Below are positions 34,327 to 44,254 of a DNA stretch of 64,000 bases, in pieces. Both the position numbers and the translations under genes were made by a program. The notes below the pieces were generated by a model. That model worked only from the letters and a program-made list of their open reading frames with translations. It was not told the DNA's origin and ran no database searches. The DNA comes from JAZSNL01 sp045536365 (GTDB taxonomy: Bacteria > Bacillota_I > Bacilli_A > ML615J-28 > CAG-313), in assembly GCA_045536365.1 (NCBI GenBank), contig JAZSNL010000013.1, forward strand, positions 1 to 64,000, given 5' to 3'. Each line of letters begins with the position of its first letter. The stretch's first letter is position 1.

Positions 34327-35709
34327 GTGATTTCTTCTGAATTAGAAAAAATTTTAAGAAAAGACTATAATTATGATGTTGTTAAAAGAAGTTTAAATTA
34401 TTATTTAGATAATAATTTTGTTATTAATATTGATTTATTTTTCTCTAGTTTCATTGTTGATGTAATTAAAATAGATAAAATTATTGAAACTTTGAATTAT
34501 ATTAATTATGATAAATATAATATTACAAAGAATATTTGTAATCATTTAATTAATGAATCAATTAAAGAAGTATATGATTTAAATGAAACAATTAATGATT
34601 TTTATAATGGTAATTTAATTATTGTTATTAATAATGAAAATAAAATTATTTGTGCTGAAACAAGAAAATATCCCGGCAGATTAATTGGCGAACCTGATAG
34701 TGAAAAAGTTGTTAGAGGTAGTCGAGATGGCTTTACTGAAAGTATCGCAACCAATATTGGTTTAATTAGGATGAGAATAAAATCAAATAAGCTAAATATT
34801 GAAAAATTTGAAATAGGTAATTATTCTAAAACTAATATTGCGGTTGTGTATTTTCCTGATGAAGTAGATAACAAGGTTATAAATCATTTGAAAGATAATT
34901 TAAAAAAGATTAATATAAAAGAACTTACAATGAGTGATAAAGCTTTGGAAGAACTAATAGTAAATTCTAAATCATCAATTTATCCATTAGTTAAATATAC
35001 TGAACGACCTGATACTTTTGTAGCACATTTATATCAAGGAATGTTTGGTATAATTGTTGATACTTCACCATCTGCTATTTTAGGCCCTGTTTCTATTTTT
35101 GATCATATGCAGCATGCGGAAGAATATCGACAAACGATGATTGCGGGGTCTTATTTAAGGTTTGTTAGGTTTATTAGTATTATTTTTAGTTATTTATTAA
35201 TACCTATATGGTTTTTAATGGTCAAAAATAATTTAAGTATAGGAATGTTTAGTAAATTATTTATTATTGAAGAATCAATTAATAAACTATTTATTGAACT
35301 TATCTTAATTGAAATAGGTATAGAATTAGTACGGATGGCCTCCATTCATACACCAAGTGCACTATCTACCTCAATGGGGTTAATTGCGGGGGTTGTAATT
35401 GGCGATTTAGCTGTTGAAGCAGGTATTTTTTCGAATCTTGTAGTATTACTTGGATCACTTAGTTCAATAGGATCATATATTACTCCTAGTTATGAATTAA
35501 GTTTAGCTAATAAAATAACAAAAATAATATTATTAGTTTTATGTTATTTATTTGATATTTATGGTTTTTTAATAGGTTTAGTTTTATTAATAATTTATTT
35601 AATATCTTTAAAGAGTTTTACAAGATCATATTTATATCCTTTAATTCCTTTTAATTTTAAAAAACTATTAAGACAAATTTTTAGAACAAGCTATATTAAT
35701 AATAATTAA
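34327..35709 (+). CDS. spoVAF: SpoVAF/GerA-family spore germination protein
   Basis: The 460-aa protein starts at GTG 3 bases after the spoVAE stop. The N-terminal soluble half carries the GerA-family signature EPDSEKVVRGSRDGF near 121 and NIGLIRMRI near 142; the C-terminal half has five or six membrane helices. Its place at the end of spoVAC-AD-AE matches SpoVAF, which tunes germinant-receptor signalling in Bacillus. A separate GerA receptor role cannot be excluded. Confidence 0.9.
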   Translation: MISSELEKILRKDYNYDVVKRSLNYYLDNNFVINIDLFFSSFIVDVIKIDKIIETLNYINYDKYNITKNICNHLINESIKEVYDLNETINDFYNGNLIIVINNENKIICAETRKYPGRLIGEPDSEKVVRGSRDGFTESIATNIGLIRMRIKSNKLNIEKFEIGNYSKTNIAVVYFPDEVDNKVINHLKDNLKKINIKELTMSDKALEELIVNSKSSIYPLVKYTERPDTFVAHLYQGMFGIIVDTSPSAILGPVSIFDHMQHAEEYRQTMIAGSYLRFVRFISIIFSYLLIPIWFLMVKNNLSIGMFSKLFIIEESINKLFIELILIEIGIELVRMASIHTPSALSTSMGLIAGVVIGDLAVEAGIFSNLVVLLGSLSSIGSYITPSYELSLANKITKIILLVLCYLFDIYGFLIGLVLLIIYLISLKSFTRSYLYPLIPFNFKKLLRQIFRTSYINNN

Positions 35710-35751
35710 AATAAATTGTGATATAATAGTGCTAGATAAAGGAGAAATAAT

Positions 35752-36174
35752 ATGAAGAAAAAAACTGCTGTTATTATATTAGGAAATAGATTAAACGATG
35801 ATGGAACAATTTCTACTATTCAAGAAGAAAGATTAAAATTAGCATTAGAAATAGAAGAAGAATTTAATCCTGATTATTATATTTTATCAGGAGGCCCAGC
35901 TAACGAAAAAGTAAATAAATCAGAAGCTCTTTCAATGTATGAATATTTAGTAAATATTGGCTTTAATAAGAATAAATTAATATTAGAGGATAAATCTTAT
36001 TCAACAATTCAAAATGCTAAATATTCAATTCCGATTGTAAAAAAGTTAGGAGTAGATATGGTTATAGTATGCACTTCCGCGTATCATCTAGCAAATCCAA
36101 TATATAAAACAATGGAATCTTTTGTTAATGAATTAAAGGATTCAGGTATTATTTTAATGACATATTGTAAATGA
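35752..36174 (+). CDS. YdcF/DUF218 family protein
   Basis: The 140-aa protein has the DUF218 pattern: VIILGNRLNDDGTIS, then YILSGGPANEKVNKSEA near 43, EDKSYSTIQNAKYS near 78, and VCTSAYHLANP near 103. Biochemical function of the family is unclear; SAM or nucleotide binding has been suggested. TATAAT lies about 27 bp before the ATG and AAAGGAG precedes it. Confidence 0.87.
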   Translation: MKKKTAVIILGNRLNDDGTISTIQEERLKLALEIEEEFNPDYYILSGGPANEKVNKSEALSMYEYLVNIGFNKNKLILEDKSYSTIQNAKYSIPIVKKLGVDMVIVCTSAYHLANPIYKTMESFVNELKDSGIILMTYCK

Positions 36175-36208
36175 TGTGTCGATTTATAATGAAAAGAAAA
36201 CAAAGAGA

Positions 36209-36237
36209 TTGAAAATAAGAAAAAAATATGATATAAT
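36209..36237 (+). promoter_or_regulatory. Promoter of the degV-like gene
   Basis: TTGAAA (36209-36214) and TATAAT (36232-36237) are 17 bp apart; AAAAGGAG precedes the ATG at 36266. Confidence 0.75.
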
Positions 36238-36265
36238 AAGGTGTATTTTAAAAAGGAGAAAGCTT

Positions 36266-37138
36266 ATGAAAATTCTTATTTCAACAGATACATCTTGCCT
36301 ATTAAAAAACGGCATATTAGAAAAATTAGGCATTAGTGTATTTCCGTTAAATGTTATTATTGATGGAGAAGAATACTTAGATAGCGTAACCATCAATCAA
36401 GAACAACTATGTGAAGCTATGAGAAGTGGTAAAAGTATTAAAACTTCTACTCCAGCTTATGGTATTATTTTAGAATACTTTGATAAATTATTTGAACAAG
36501 GTTACGACCACATTATTCACTTTACAATATCATCAAAACTTTCTTCAATGTATAATTTATTCTATGGTATTTCAGAAGAAAACTATCAAGGTAAATTAAC
36601 TGTTATAGATTCATATTCTTTATCAACAGGTATGTTAAATAATGTTTTATATGCATACGATGAAGTTAATAAAGGAACAAGGATAGATAAAATTGTAGAA
36701 GAAATTGAAAATCGTAAAAATACTAATGAAATAGTATTTATTCCAGAAAATTTAAATGCATTAAAAAATGGTGGACGTATTTCACCTGCTATTGCTGCTA
36801 TCGCAAATACAATTGGTATTAAACCTTTAATTGTATTAGAAGATGGAGCACTAGAAAAAGATAAAATGATTAAAAATGTTAAAAACGCTTTATTTGAAAG
36901 ATTCTCTAAAGCACTTGAAACTAAACCAGTAGAAGAATATGATTACACTTTAGTTTCATTCTATCCAAAAGAAGTAGTCTATAATAATTTAAAAAATGAA
37001 TGTATAAAATTAATAAGAGAAGAAAATATTTTAGAAGGATTAATTCCTATTAATGTTTGTGCTCATTGTGGACCTGGTACAATTGGTGTTTTAGTCACAA
37101 AGAAAATTAATAATAAATCAATTAAAGAATTTATGTGA
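36266..37138 (+). CDS. DegV family fatty-acid-binding protein
   Basis: The 290-aa protein has the DegV pattern: ILISTDTSCLL, SIKTSTPAYGIILEYFDKL, HFTISSKLSSMYNLF and GGRISPAIAAIANTIGIKPLI. Several relatives act as FakB subunits that present fatty acids to the kinase FakA for phosphorylation; no fakA is in the window. An upstream in-frame ATG at 36176 lies before the promoter -10, so 36266 is the start. The stop is TGA. Confidence 0.92.
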   Translation: MKILISTDTSCLLKNGILEKLGISVFPLNVIIDGEEYLDSVTINQEQLCEAMRSGKSIKTSTPAYGIILEYFDKLFEQGYDHIIHFTISSKLSSMYNLFYGISEENYQGKLTVIDSYSLSTGMLNNVLYAYDEVNKGTRIDKIVEEIENRKNTNEIVFIPENLNALKNGGRISPAIAAIANTIGIKPLIVLEDGALEKDKMIKNVKNALFERFSKALETKPVEEYDYTLVSFYPKEVVYNNLKNECIKLIREENILEGLIPINVCAHCGPGTIGVLVTKKINNKSIKEFM

Positions 37139-37180
37139 AAATAGTAATAATTTAAGATTATTAGTGATACATAAATAGTA

Positions 37181-37237
37181 AAAAACTCCCTATATAGAGC
37201 TTACCAATATTGGTTAAGACTTAAAAGGGAGTTTTTT
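37181..37237 (+). terminator. Intrinsic terminator after degV
   Basis: AAAACTCCCT pairs with AGGGAGTTTT across a 35-base insert that has its own CCAATATTGG hairpin, giving a branched structure with a T tract. Confidence 0.7.
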
Positions 37238-37263
37238 GATTTTATTATGTGGATGCTTATTTT

Positions 37264-37539
37264 TTAAAATAAGTCAGAATGAGTACCTAATCTTGTCAGA
37301 ATAAGTATTGAATTATTGTAGTTTACGTAATATATTAAAAGCCAGTCAGGTTCAATATGACATTCTCTTAATCCTGCCATATTTCCTACAAGAACATGAT
37401 CTTTGTATTTTTCTTCTAATTTTTCTGAATTTGCAAGTTTATTTATTACTAAAAATAATTTGTCTAAATTTTTGCCTTGTTTTGTAGCTCGTTTTAAATC
37501 ATTTTTAAATTTATTTGAAAAATTAACTTGCAACTTCAT
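37264..37539 (-). CDS. YafQ-family mRNA interferase toxin
   Basis: The 91-aa protein is of the RelE/YafQ superfamily: KFKNDLKRATKQGKN near the N-terminus, then LRECHIEPDWLLIYYV with the conserved His-x-x-x-Asp-Trp, and a C-terminal THSDLF whose His is catalytic in YafQ. Ribosome-dependent mRNA cleavage is the family activity. I take the ATG at 37539 (AGGTG upstream) rather than a GTG at 37548. The antitoxin gene ends 2 bases upstream. Confidence 0.9.
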   Translation of the reverse strand: MKLQVNFSNKFKNDLKRATKQGKNLDKLFLVINKLANSEKLEEKYKDHVLVGNMAGLRECHIEPDWLLIYYVNYNNSILILTRLGTHSDLF

Positions 37540-37540
37540 T

Positions 37541-37813
37541 TTAAACACCTAAAGCTTTTTTTAATTCTTCAATTGTTTTATATCCTTTGTTAGGATCATT
37601 ACTTAAACGAATACTTTCTTCGATTGCTTCAATAGTTTCTTTGTTAGGAATGTCGCCTTTGATTTCAAAAGGAATTCCATTTTGTCTTATTACTTGTCTT
37701 AAAAATATATTAATGGCTGTTGTCATATTTAGACCTAAATCTTCGAAAATTTTTTCAGACGTTTCTTTAACAGATTTATCTATACGAATATTTAAATTAG
37801 TTGAATTATTCAT
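37541..37813 (-). CDS. DinJ/RelB-family antitoxin
   Basis: The 90-aa protein has an N-terminal ribbon-helix-helix (LNIRIDKSVKETSEKIFEDLGLNMTTAINIF spans residues 6-36) and a C-terminal toxin-binding tail. It neutralises the YafQ-like toxin encoded next and usually represses its own promoter. GGAGGTG precedes the ATG. Confidence 0.9.
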   Translation of the reverse strand: MNNSTNLNIRIDKSVKETSEKIFEDLGLNMTTAINIFLRQVIRQNGIPFEIKGDIPNKETIEAIEESIRLSNDPNKGYKTIEELKKALGV

Positions 37814-37834
37814 AAAACACCTCCACTATATTAT

Positions 37835-37869
37835 ATGTACATTATATCATAAAGTATACACAATGTCAA
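37835..37869 (-). promoter_or_regulatory. Toxin-antitoxin promoter with palindromic site
   Basis: On the minus strand TTGACA (37864-37869) and TATAAT (37841-37846) are 17 bp apart, a near-consensus promoter. ATGTACAT (37835-37842) overlaps the end of the -10 and is a likely antitoxin binding site. Confidence 0.7.
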
Positions 37870-37941
37870 TACAATATCTTTACAATTTTTTTATTTTATA
37901 ATTTAATTTAAATTATATTATTATAAATTATTGAAATAACC

Positions 37942-37970
37942 TTGTAAAAAAAGGAAGAATTTGATATAAT
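37942..37970 (+). promoter_or_regulatory. Promoter of addBA
   Basis: TTGTAA (37942-37947) and TATAAT (37965-37970) are 17 bp apart; GAAGGTGA precedes the addB ATG. Confidence 0.75.
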
Positions 37971-37991
37971 ATTAAAAAAGAAGGTGAAAAG

Positions 37992-40613
37992 ATGAATCAA
38001 CAGCTTATGGATATGATTAGTAATAATCGAAACGAAACAATGTTATTAGTAACACCTAACTCATTAAAAAGAGAAATATTAAAAGAAATATCAAATAAAG
38101 GTCTTTTTAATATTTCATGGATTTCATTAAACGAATTAATTAATAAATTAACTTATCAATTAGATGATAATGCGGTTATGTATTTAATGAATAATTTTAA
38201 TATTAATTTCGATACCGCAAATACATACATCAAACAAATTCTTAATACTTTATATATTGATATTAATAATTGTAAAGATAAGATTAAATATAATACAATT
38301 AAAGATATTATTATTTATTTATGTGAAAATGAGTTAATAGAATTTGATGAAGCGTTTTTTAAAGATTTAAAAGAAAAAAATGATTATTTGAAAAATATTA
38401 ATAAAGTTAAAACTAATTCATTATTTAGAGATAATATTAGTAAAAAGAAAATAATTGTTTATGGATATCTTAACTTAAATAAAATTCAAGAAAAAATATT
38501 AAAAGGAATATTAAAAGATGATGATTTTATTCCTTTTGATAATAATTATTCTAATATTAATTACATTTTAAAATGTAAAGATATTGATGAAGAAGTATAT
38601 CATTTAGCTGAAAATATTGCTGGAAAGATCAATGAAAATGTTTCAATTAATGATATTAAAATAGTAGGTTTAAATGATAATTATTATTCAAAATGTAAAA
38701 GAATATTTAATTTATATCATATTCCTGTAAATTTTGAAGAAAAAGTTATGGTAAGATATTTACCTATCACAAAAGTAATTTTAGATAAAATTAATAATGA
38801 TCAATTAACAAGTGAATTTATTGAATCATTAAATGAAGAAGAATTAATGATTCTTGATAAAATTACAAATGCGGTTAATAAAGCCTATGTTATTAAGAAT
38901 AAAGTAAGTGAAAAAGTATATTATGAATATATTGATAATTTATTAAAAGAAACATACATAAGAACAAGTGAATCTAAAAATAAAATTGAATTATTATCAG
39001 AAGAAGATGTTATTACATTAAAAGATAAACATGTTTTTATACTTAATTTTAATCAAGGAGTTTTTCCTAAGATAAATATGGATGAAGATTATTATAGTGA
39101 TAAAACAAAAATAGATAATAGTCTTGATAGTAGTAGTTTATTAAATGAAACTAATAAACTAAAAACATTAAATATGTTAAAAAGTAATAATAATTTATAC
39201 ATTAGCTATCGCTTAAAAGATGAAGGTGTAGAATTAATAAGAAGTTCTTTATTAAATGAATTTAACATTAAAGAAATTAGTTTAGAAAACAGTTATTCTA
39301 AATATTCTGATGATTATAATAAATACATTTTAAGTATTAAATTAGATAATTATAATAAATACCGTGTTAAGGATGAGTTATTATTAAAATTAAATACAAC
39401 TTATCATAATGGTGAGTCTGATTATCAATATGGAACATATGATAATCAATTTAGTGGTTTATCAGAAGAAGGACTAAAATTTACAAGAGATAAGTTAAGC
39501 ATTGATGCGGTGAGGGGAACAAAGAACCAAGAGTTGTTAAATACTTCTGGAAATAAGATTAAATTATCATATTCTAGTATTGATAGTTATAATAGTTGTG
39601 CTTTTAAGTATTATGTTTCTAAAGTATTAAAAATTGATTTATTTGAAGAAACTTTCTCTACTTTTAAAGGTAGTTTATTCCATCATGTTTTAAAAGAAAT
39701 GAATAAAGTTGGTTTTGATATTGATCAAGAAATTGATCAATTTGTTGAAACATCACGTTATAAATTACCAACAAAAGAAAAACTATTCTTAGAAAACATG
39801 AAAGAAGATATTAAAGAAAATACGAAAGTTATTCAAGAATTTGATAAAATAATTGAATATAAAGAACATGTGTCAGAAGGACAAATTGAATATATTGAAA
39901 CTATTAATACTGATTTAACTTTATATATGTATGGAGAAATTGATAAAATATCTTTTAAACAAAGAGATAATAAGACATATGTAATGGTAGTTGATTATAA
40001 AACATATAGTGTTGATATTGATTTAGATTTAATTCCTCATGGATTATCATTACAATTACTTGTTTATTATCAATTAATTAAAAAAGCATTAAAAATATTT
40101 GATCCTGTTAATAAGAAAAATATCGACTTTATTGATCCTGAAATTGGTGGATTTTATATTCAAGAAATATTACCTAAAATAGAAGGTAATAATCAAGAAG
40201 AATATGATAAAAATCGTATTAAAAATTTAAGATTAAAAGGATATACCAACATCACATACCAAGATCGTGGTGATATTAGGTTAATGGATGATCGTGGTGT
40301 TGTTTTAAATATTAATGATGATGTAATTAAAAACTTTACAGTTACACAAAAGAACACTTTTCATTCAAATGCTTTAGTAATTGATAACAAAGAAATAGAT
40401 TCATTAATGACAGAAGTAGATCATCAAATTAAGAAAACATCAGAAAATATTTATTATGGAAAGTTTGATATTAATCCTAAACAATATCGTAAATTTAGTT
40501 ATAAAGACAATACATATGGTGATAGAAAAAATATAGGATGTAAATTCTGTAAATTTAAAGATATTTGTTATATGATTCCTGATAATTATCAGGAAATTAA
40601 AGGAGGTAAATAA
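37992..40613 (+). CDS. addB: ATP-dependent nuclease subunit AddB/RexB
   Basis: The 873-aa subunit of the AddAB helicase-nuclease works in double-strand-break repair. The C-terminal nuclease domain has GEIDKISF and VVDYKTY (near 635-670). The four iron-sulphur cysteines are present: one in SYNSCAFKYYV near 537 and three in GCKFCKFKDIC near 847-858. The N-terminus lacks a Walker A motif, and the protein is about 300 aa shorter than Bacillus AddB, so it is closer to RexB of lactic bacteria. It overlaps addA by one base. Confidence 0.92.
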   Translation: MNQQLMDMISNNRNETMLLVTPNSLKREILKEISNKGLFNISWISLNELINKLTYQLDDNAVMYLMNNFNINFDTANTYIKQILNTLYIDINNCKDKIKYNTIKDIIIYLCENELIEFDEAFFKDLKEKNDYLKNINKVKTNSLFRDNISKKKIIVYGYLNLNKIQEKILKGILKDDDFIPFDNNYSNINYILKCKDIDEEVYHLAENIAGKINENVSINDIKIVGLNDNYYSKCKRIFNLYHIPVNFEEKVMVRYLPITKVILDKINNDQLTSEFIESLNEEELMILDKITNAVNKAYVIKNKVSEKVYYEYIDNLLKETYIRTSESKNKIELLSEEDVITLKDKHVFILNFNQGVFPKINMDEDYYSDKTKIDNSLDSSSLLNETNKLKTLNMLKSNNNLYISYRLKDEGVELIRSSLLNEFNIKEISLENSYSKYSDDYNKYILSIKLDNYNKYRVKDELLLKLNTTYHNGESDYQYGTYDNQFSGLSEEGLKFTRDKLSIDAVRGTKNQELLNTSGNKIKLSYSSIDSYNSCAFKYYVSKVLKIDLFEETFSTFKGSLFHHVLKEMNKVGFDIDQEIDQFVETSRYKLPTKEKLFLENMKEDIKENTKVIQEFDKIIEYKEHVSEGQIEYIETINTDLTLYMYGEIDKISFKQRDNKTYVMVVDYKTYSVDIDLDLIPHGLSLQLLVYYQLIKKALKIFDPVNKKNIDFIDPEIGGFYIQEILPKIEGNNQEEYDKNRIKNLRLKGYTNITYQDRGDIRLMDDRGVVLNINDDVIKNFTVTQKNTFHSNALVIDNKEIDSLMTEVDHQIKKTSENIYYGKFDINPKQYRKFSYKDNTYGDRKNIGCKFCKFKDICYMIPDNYQEIKGGK

Positions 40614-43600
40614 TGGGTAAAACAAAATGGAATGATGACCAAAAGAAAGCATTATTTGCAGAAACAAAAAATATCTTAGTAAGTGCTGGAGCTGGTAGTG
40701 GTAAAACTGCTGTTTTATCAGAAAGAGTTCTTGAAAAAGTTAAAAATGGAATGAATATTAGCAGTTTATTATTATTAACTTTTACTAAAGCTGCAGCAGC
40801 AGAAATGAAAGAAAGAATTAGAAAAAAACTAATTGAAGCAGCTAAAGAAGAAAAAAATGAATTAATTGAAAATGCAATTAGCCAAATTGATACTAGTTAT
40901 ATTTGTACATTTGATAGCTTTGCGTTATCAGTTGTTAGAAAATATCATTATATTTTAGATTTACCAAAAAGTGTTAGTATATCTGATGATAGTATAATGA
41001 AAGTAACTATTTTACAAATTATTGATGAAATATTAAATGAATATTATGAAAGTAATGACCCTCATTTTAAAGAATTAATCGCAGCTTATGTAAAAAAAGA
41101 TGATGATAATTTAAGAATTAGATTGTTAAATGTTTATATGGGCTTAACATTAAAATTAGATATTGAAGGATATTTAAATTACTTAAAAGATTCTTTATTT
41201 GATTTTGATTTACTTAACCAATATGGGCAAAGTTTTATTCAAGATTTAATTAATAAAGTTAAGGAATATCATTATTTATTAGATAATCTTGAAAAAATAG
41301 TTAATAGTGATGAATTTGAATCTAAGTATCCACAATCTAAGTATCCAGAACATAAAAATACAATATTAAAAAATATTGGTAATATTAAAGAAATTGATAA
41401 TTATGATGAATTAATTAAAATAGGTGTATATTTTACTGATATACTTAATGGTAAAACAATTAAAGGAATTCCTGAGTATGTAGATAATCGTAACCGTTTT
41501 GGAAAAGTTAAAGATAAAATACTTAAAGTTTTTGAAAATATTGGGCTTAAAGATCCATATAAAAATAATATAACATATGATGATTTAATTAATGGTGTAT
41601 ATAAATCAATGAATAATACTAATTTAATTATTGATATTTTAATTAAATTACATCAAAGATTAACTAAATTACAAAAAGAAAAATCATTATATGTTTTTAA
41701 TGATATTGCAAAAATGTCAATAAAACTAGTAAGTGAAAATGAAGATATTAAAGATGAATTAAAAAATAGTTTTACTGAAATTATGATTGATGAATATCAA
41801 GATACATCTGATTTACAAGAAGAATTTATTAAATATATTAGTAATGATAATGTATATCGTGTAGGGGATGTTAAACAATCAATTTATGGATTTAGAAATG
41901 CTAATCCTGAATTATTTAGTGATAAGTATAATTCATATGATGATTATGATGAAAAGTCATCAAGTATGAATCAAAAAATTGATTTAGCATTAAATTACCG
42001 TACTAGAGAAGAAGTATTAATTGGCATTAATGATATCTTTAATAGTGTTATGACAAAGAGATTAGGTGGAGCTGATTATAAAGCTCGTCATCAATTAAAA
42101 TATGGTAATAAGAGTTATGAGTTAAAAGATTCGTCTAATAATTATAATGTGGAACTTTACAATTATAATAATGATGAACAATTAGATGATTCTTTTAAAG
42201 AATATGAAAAAGAAGCTTTTATTATTGTTAATGATATTATTGATAAAGTTAATAATAAATATAAAGTATTAGATAAAGATCCTGAACAATCAAAAGAAGA
42301 TGCTGACTTAAATGGTCAAAAGTTTGTTTTAAGAGATTGTAATTATAATGATTTTGCGATATTAATATCTAAAAAGACTGATTTTGATAATATTAAAAAA
42401 ATATTTGAGTATTTTAAAGTTCCTTTAAGAGTTTATAAAGATGAATCTATTACATCAGGATATGATTTAAATATTATTGTTAATATTCTTAAAGCTATTT
42501 CCTTATTAGAAAAAGGATTAATTGATAGTACTGAATTTAAATATTTATACGTTAGTATTTCAAGAAGTTATTTTTACCGTACAAGTGATGAAGAAATATT
42601 ACTTAGTGTCAGAACTGATAAATATAAAGATTCAAAGTTAGTTGAATTATTATATAGTATTGTAAAAAGACTTCCTTATTTATCTAATCGAATGATTATT
42701 GAGTTGATTTTAGAAAAGTTTAATGTTTATGAACTTGCTTATACTGTTGGTGATATTAATAAACTTGATAAAGAACTTGAATTTATTTTGGAATTTGCGG
42801 ATGCACATAATGAATTTGGTATTGATTTTATTAAGAGTTTAGAAGATATTATTGATTTAACTGATGAATCTTCTTTTGGTGATTCAGCAAATATTAAATT
42901 AGAATTTAAAACTACAATTCCTGTTGATGAAGCTGTGAATTTAATGACAATTCACGCATCTAAAGGATTAGAGTATAAGATTTGTTATTTCTCTGGATTG
43001 AGTCATGAATTTGAGAAAAAAGAAACACAAGGTAATTTTATTTATCATAAAAAAGTTGGTATTGTAAGTAAGTATGATGAATATGGATTAAAGAGTAATT
43101 TCTTAGTTGAATATTTAAAGAATAAATTAGAAGAAAGTATTGTTTCAGAAAAAATAAGATTATTCTATGTAGCACTTACAAGAACTAAAGAAAAAGCTAT
43201 TTTATTAACTTCAATTAATAGGGAAGATTTAATTTCTGAAGGTGATTTACCTAATACTTTCCAAGATTTTGTTGAAATTGCATTAAAGAATACAAATCAT
43301 TTAATATTTAAAGATATTGATATAAAAGAATATGATTTAACAAAGAATTATTTAAATAAACAAAAGTTAGAAAAATTAGGAACAAGTAGTAATTTAATTG
43401 AAACTAATTCTGAATGGCTTAACAATATTCCTCAAGAAGAAGAGGTTGTTTCATCTAGTTATTCGAAAAAGACTCATGGAATTAAGAGTAAATCAGAAAT
43501 GGATAAAATGAATCTTGGTACTGATATTCACTATATTTTTGAAATGTTGGATTTTAATGATCATAATATTGAAAGTCAAATTGATCAATTAAATATCAGT

Positions 43601-43900
43601 AAATTCTTGAAAGATAAAGTTAAGGCTTTCTTTAAACAAGATTTAGTTAAAAATATTAAAAATGGTAAAGTATACCATGAATATGAATTTATTGATGATA
43701 ATAAACATGGTATTATTGACTTAATGGTTGAATATGATGATTATATTGATATTATTGATTTTAAATTAAAGAATGTTACTGATGAAGCTTATGTTGCGCA
43801 GCTTAATGGATATAAGAGTTATATTGAAAAGGTATCTAATAAAAAAGTATATATTTATTTATATTCAATTATTGATGAAGAGTTTTTAGAAATAAAATAG
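40613..43900 (+). CDS. addA: ATP-dependent helicase/nuclease subunit AddA
   Basis: The 1095-aa UvrD-type helicase-nuclease has Walker A VSAGAGSGKTAVL near residue 25, TFTKAAAAEMKERI near 58, the DEYQDTSDLQ Walker B near 393, RVGDVKQSIYGFR near 418, and NLMTIHASKGLEY near 776. The C-terminal nuclease domain has GIIDLMVE and IIDFKLK near 1040. With AddB it resects DNA ends. AAAGGAGG lies just before its start. Confidence 0.95.
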   Translation: MGKTKWNDDQKKALFAETKNILVSAGAGSGKTAVLSERVLEKVKNGMNISSLLLLTFTKAAAAEMKERIRKKLIEAAKEEKNELIENAISQIDTSYICTFDSFALSVVRKYHYILDLPKSVSISDDSIMKVTILQIIDEILNEYYESNDPHFKELIAAYVKKDDDNLRIRLLNVYMGLTLKLDIEGYLNYLKDSLFDFDLLNQYGQSFIQDLINKVKEYHYLLDNLEKIVNSDEFESKYPQSKYPEHKNTILKNIGNIKEIDNYDELIKIGVYFTDILNGKTIKGIPEYVDNRNRFGKVKDKILKVFENIGLKDPYKNNITYDDLINGVYKSMNNTNLIIDILIKLHQRLTKLQKEKSLYVFNDIAKMSIKLVSENEDIKDELKNSFTEIMIDEYQDTSDLQEEFIKYISNDNVYRVGDVKQSIYGFRNANPELFSDKYNSYDDYDEKSSSMNQKIDLALNYRTREEVLIGINDIFNSVMTKRLGGADYKARHQLKYGNKSYELKDSSNNYNVELYNYNNDEQLDDSFKEYEKEAFIIVNDIIDKVNNKYKVLDKDPEQSKEDADLNGQKFVLRDCNYNDFAILISKKTDFDNIKKIFEYFKVPLRVYKDESITSGYDLNIIVNILKAISLLEKGLIDSTEFKYLYVSISRSYFYRTSDEEILLSVRTDKYKDSKLVELLYSIVKRLPYLSNRMIIELILEKFNVYELAYTVGDINKLDKELEFILEFADAHNEFGIDFIKSLEDIIDLTDESSFGDSANIKLEFKTTIPVDEAVNLMTIHASKGLEYKICYFSGLSHEFEKKETQGNFIYHKKVGIVSKYDEYGLKSNFLVEYLKNKLEESIVSEKIRLFYVALTRTKEKAILLTSINREDLISEGDLPNTFQDFVEIALKNTNHLIFKDIDIKEYDLTKNYLNKQKLEKLGTSSNLIETNSEWLNNIPQEEEVVSSSYSKKTHGIKSKSEMDKMNLGTDIHYIFEMLDFNDHNIESQIDQLNISKFLKDKVKAFFKQDLVKNIKNGKVYHEYEFIDDNKHGIIDLMVEYDDYIDIIDFKLKNVTDEAYVAQLNGYKSYIEKVSNKKVYIYLYSIIDEEFLEIK

Positions 43901-43909
43901 GAGGTATTT

Positions 43910-44254
43910 ATGACTTTAAGAAGAAAAATAATGATTATTACGCCTTTTATAACGTTTATTTTATTTATTGTTTTACGTTATGTATTAAAGGAATTAGGCA
44001 TGCATGATAAATTAAAATGGACTTATTTAGTTTATTTAATTAATTTAACTATTCCTTTCTTAATTGGTGAATGGAAGATTAATTTTAGTTATCCTCTTGT
44101 AATGGCGGTTTTATATTTACTTCTTGGATTTTGTTTTAATTTATGGCATCCAGGATGGGTTGTTTTTATAACTATTCCTATTTATTACACTCTTAAAGCA
44201 CCTACTGCAAAAAAGGTTAAGATTAATGATAAAGGGGAGTTTATTGATGAATAA
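43910..44254 (+). CDS. Small membrane protein of unknown function
   Basis: The 114-aa protein has three or four hydrophobic segments (about 7-26, 37-52, 60-80 and 83-96) and ends in a short charged tail. No family is recognised. It is 9 bases after addA with AGGAGG before the ATG, and its end overlaps the DUF362 gene by 8 bases, so it sits in the addBA operon. Confidence 0.7.
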   Translation: MTLRRKIMIITPFITFILFIVLRYVLKELGMHDKLKWTYLVYLINLTIPFLIGEWKINFSYPLVMAVLYLLLGFCFNLWHPGWVVFITIPIYYTLKAPTAKKVKINDKGEFIDE

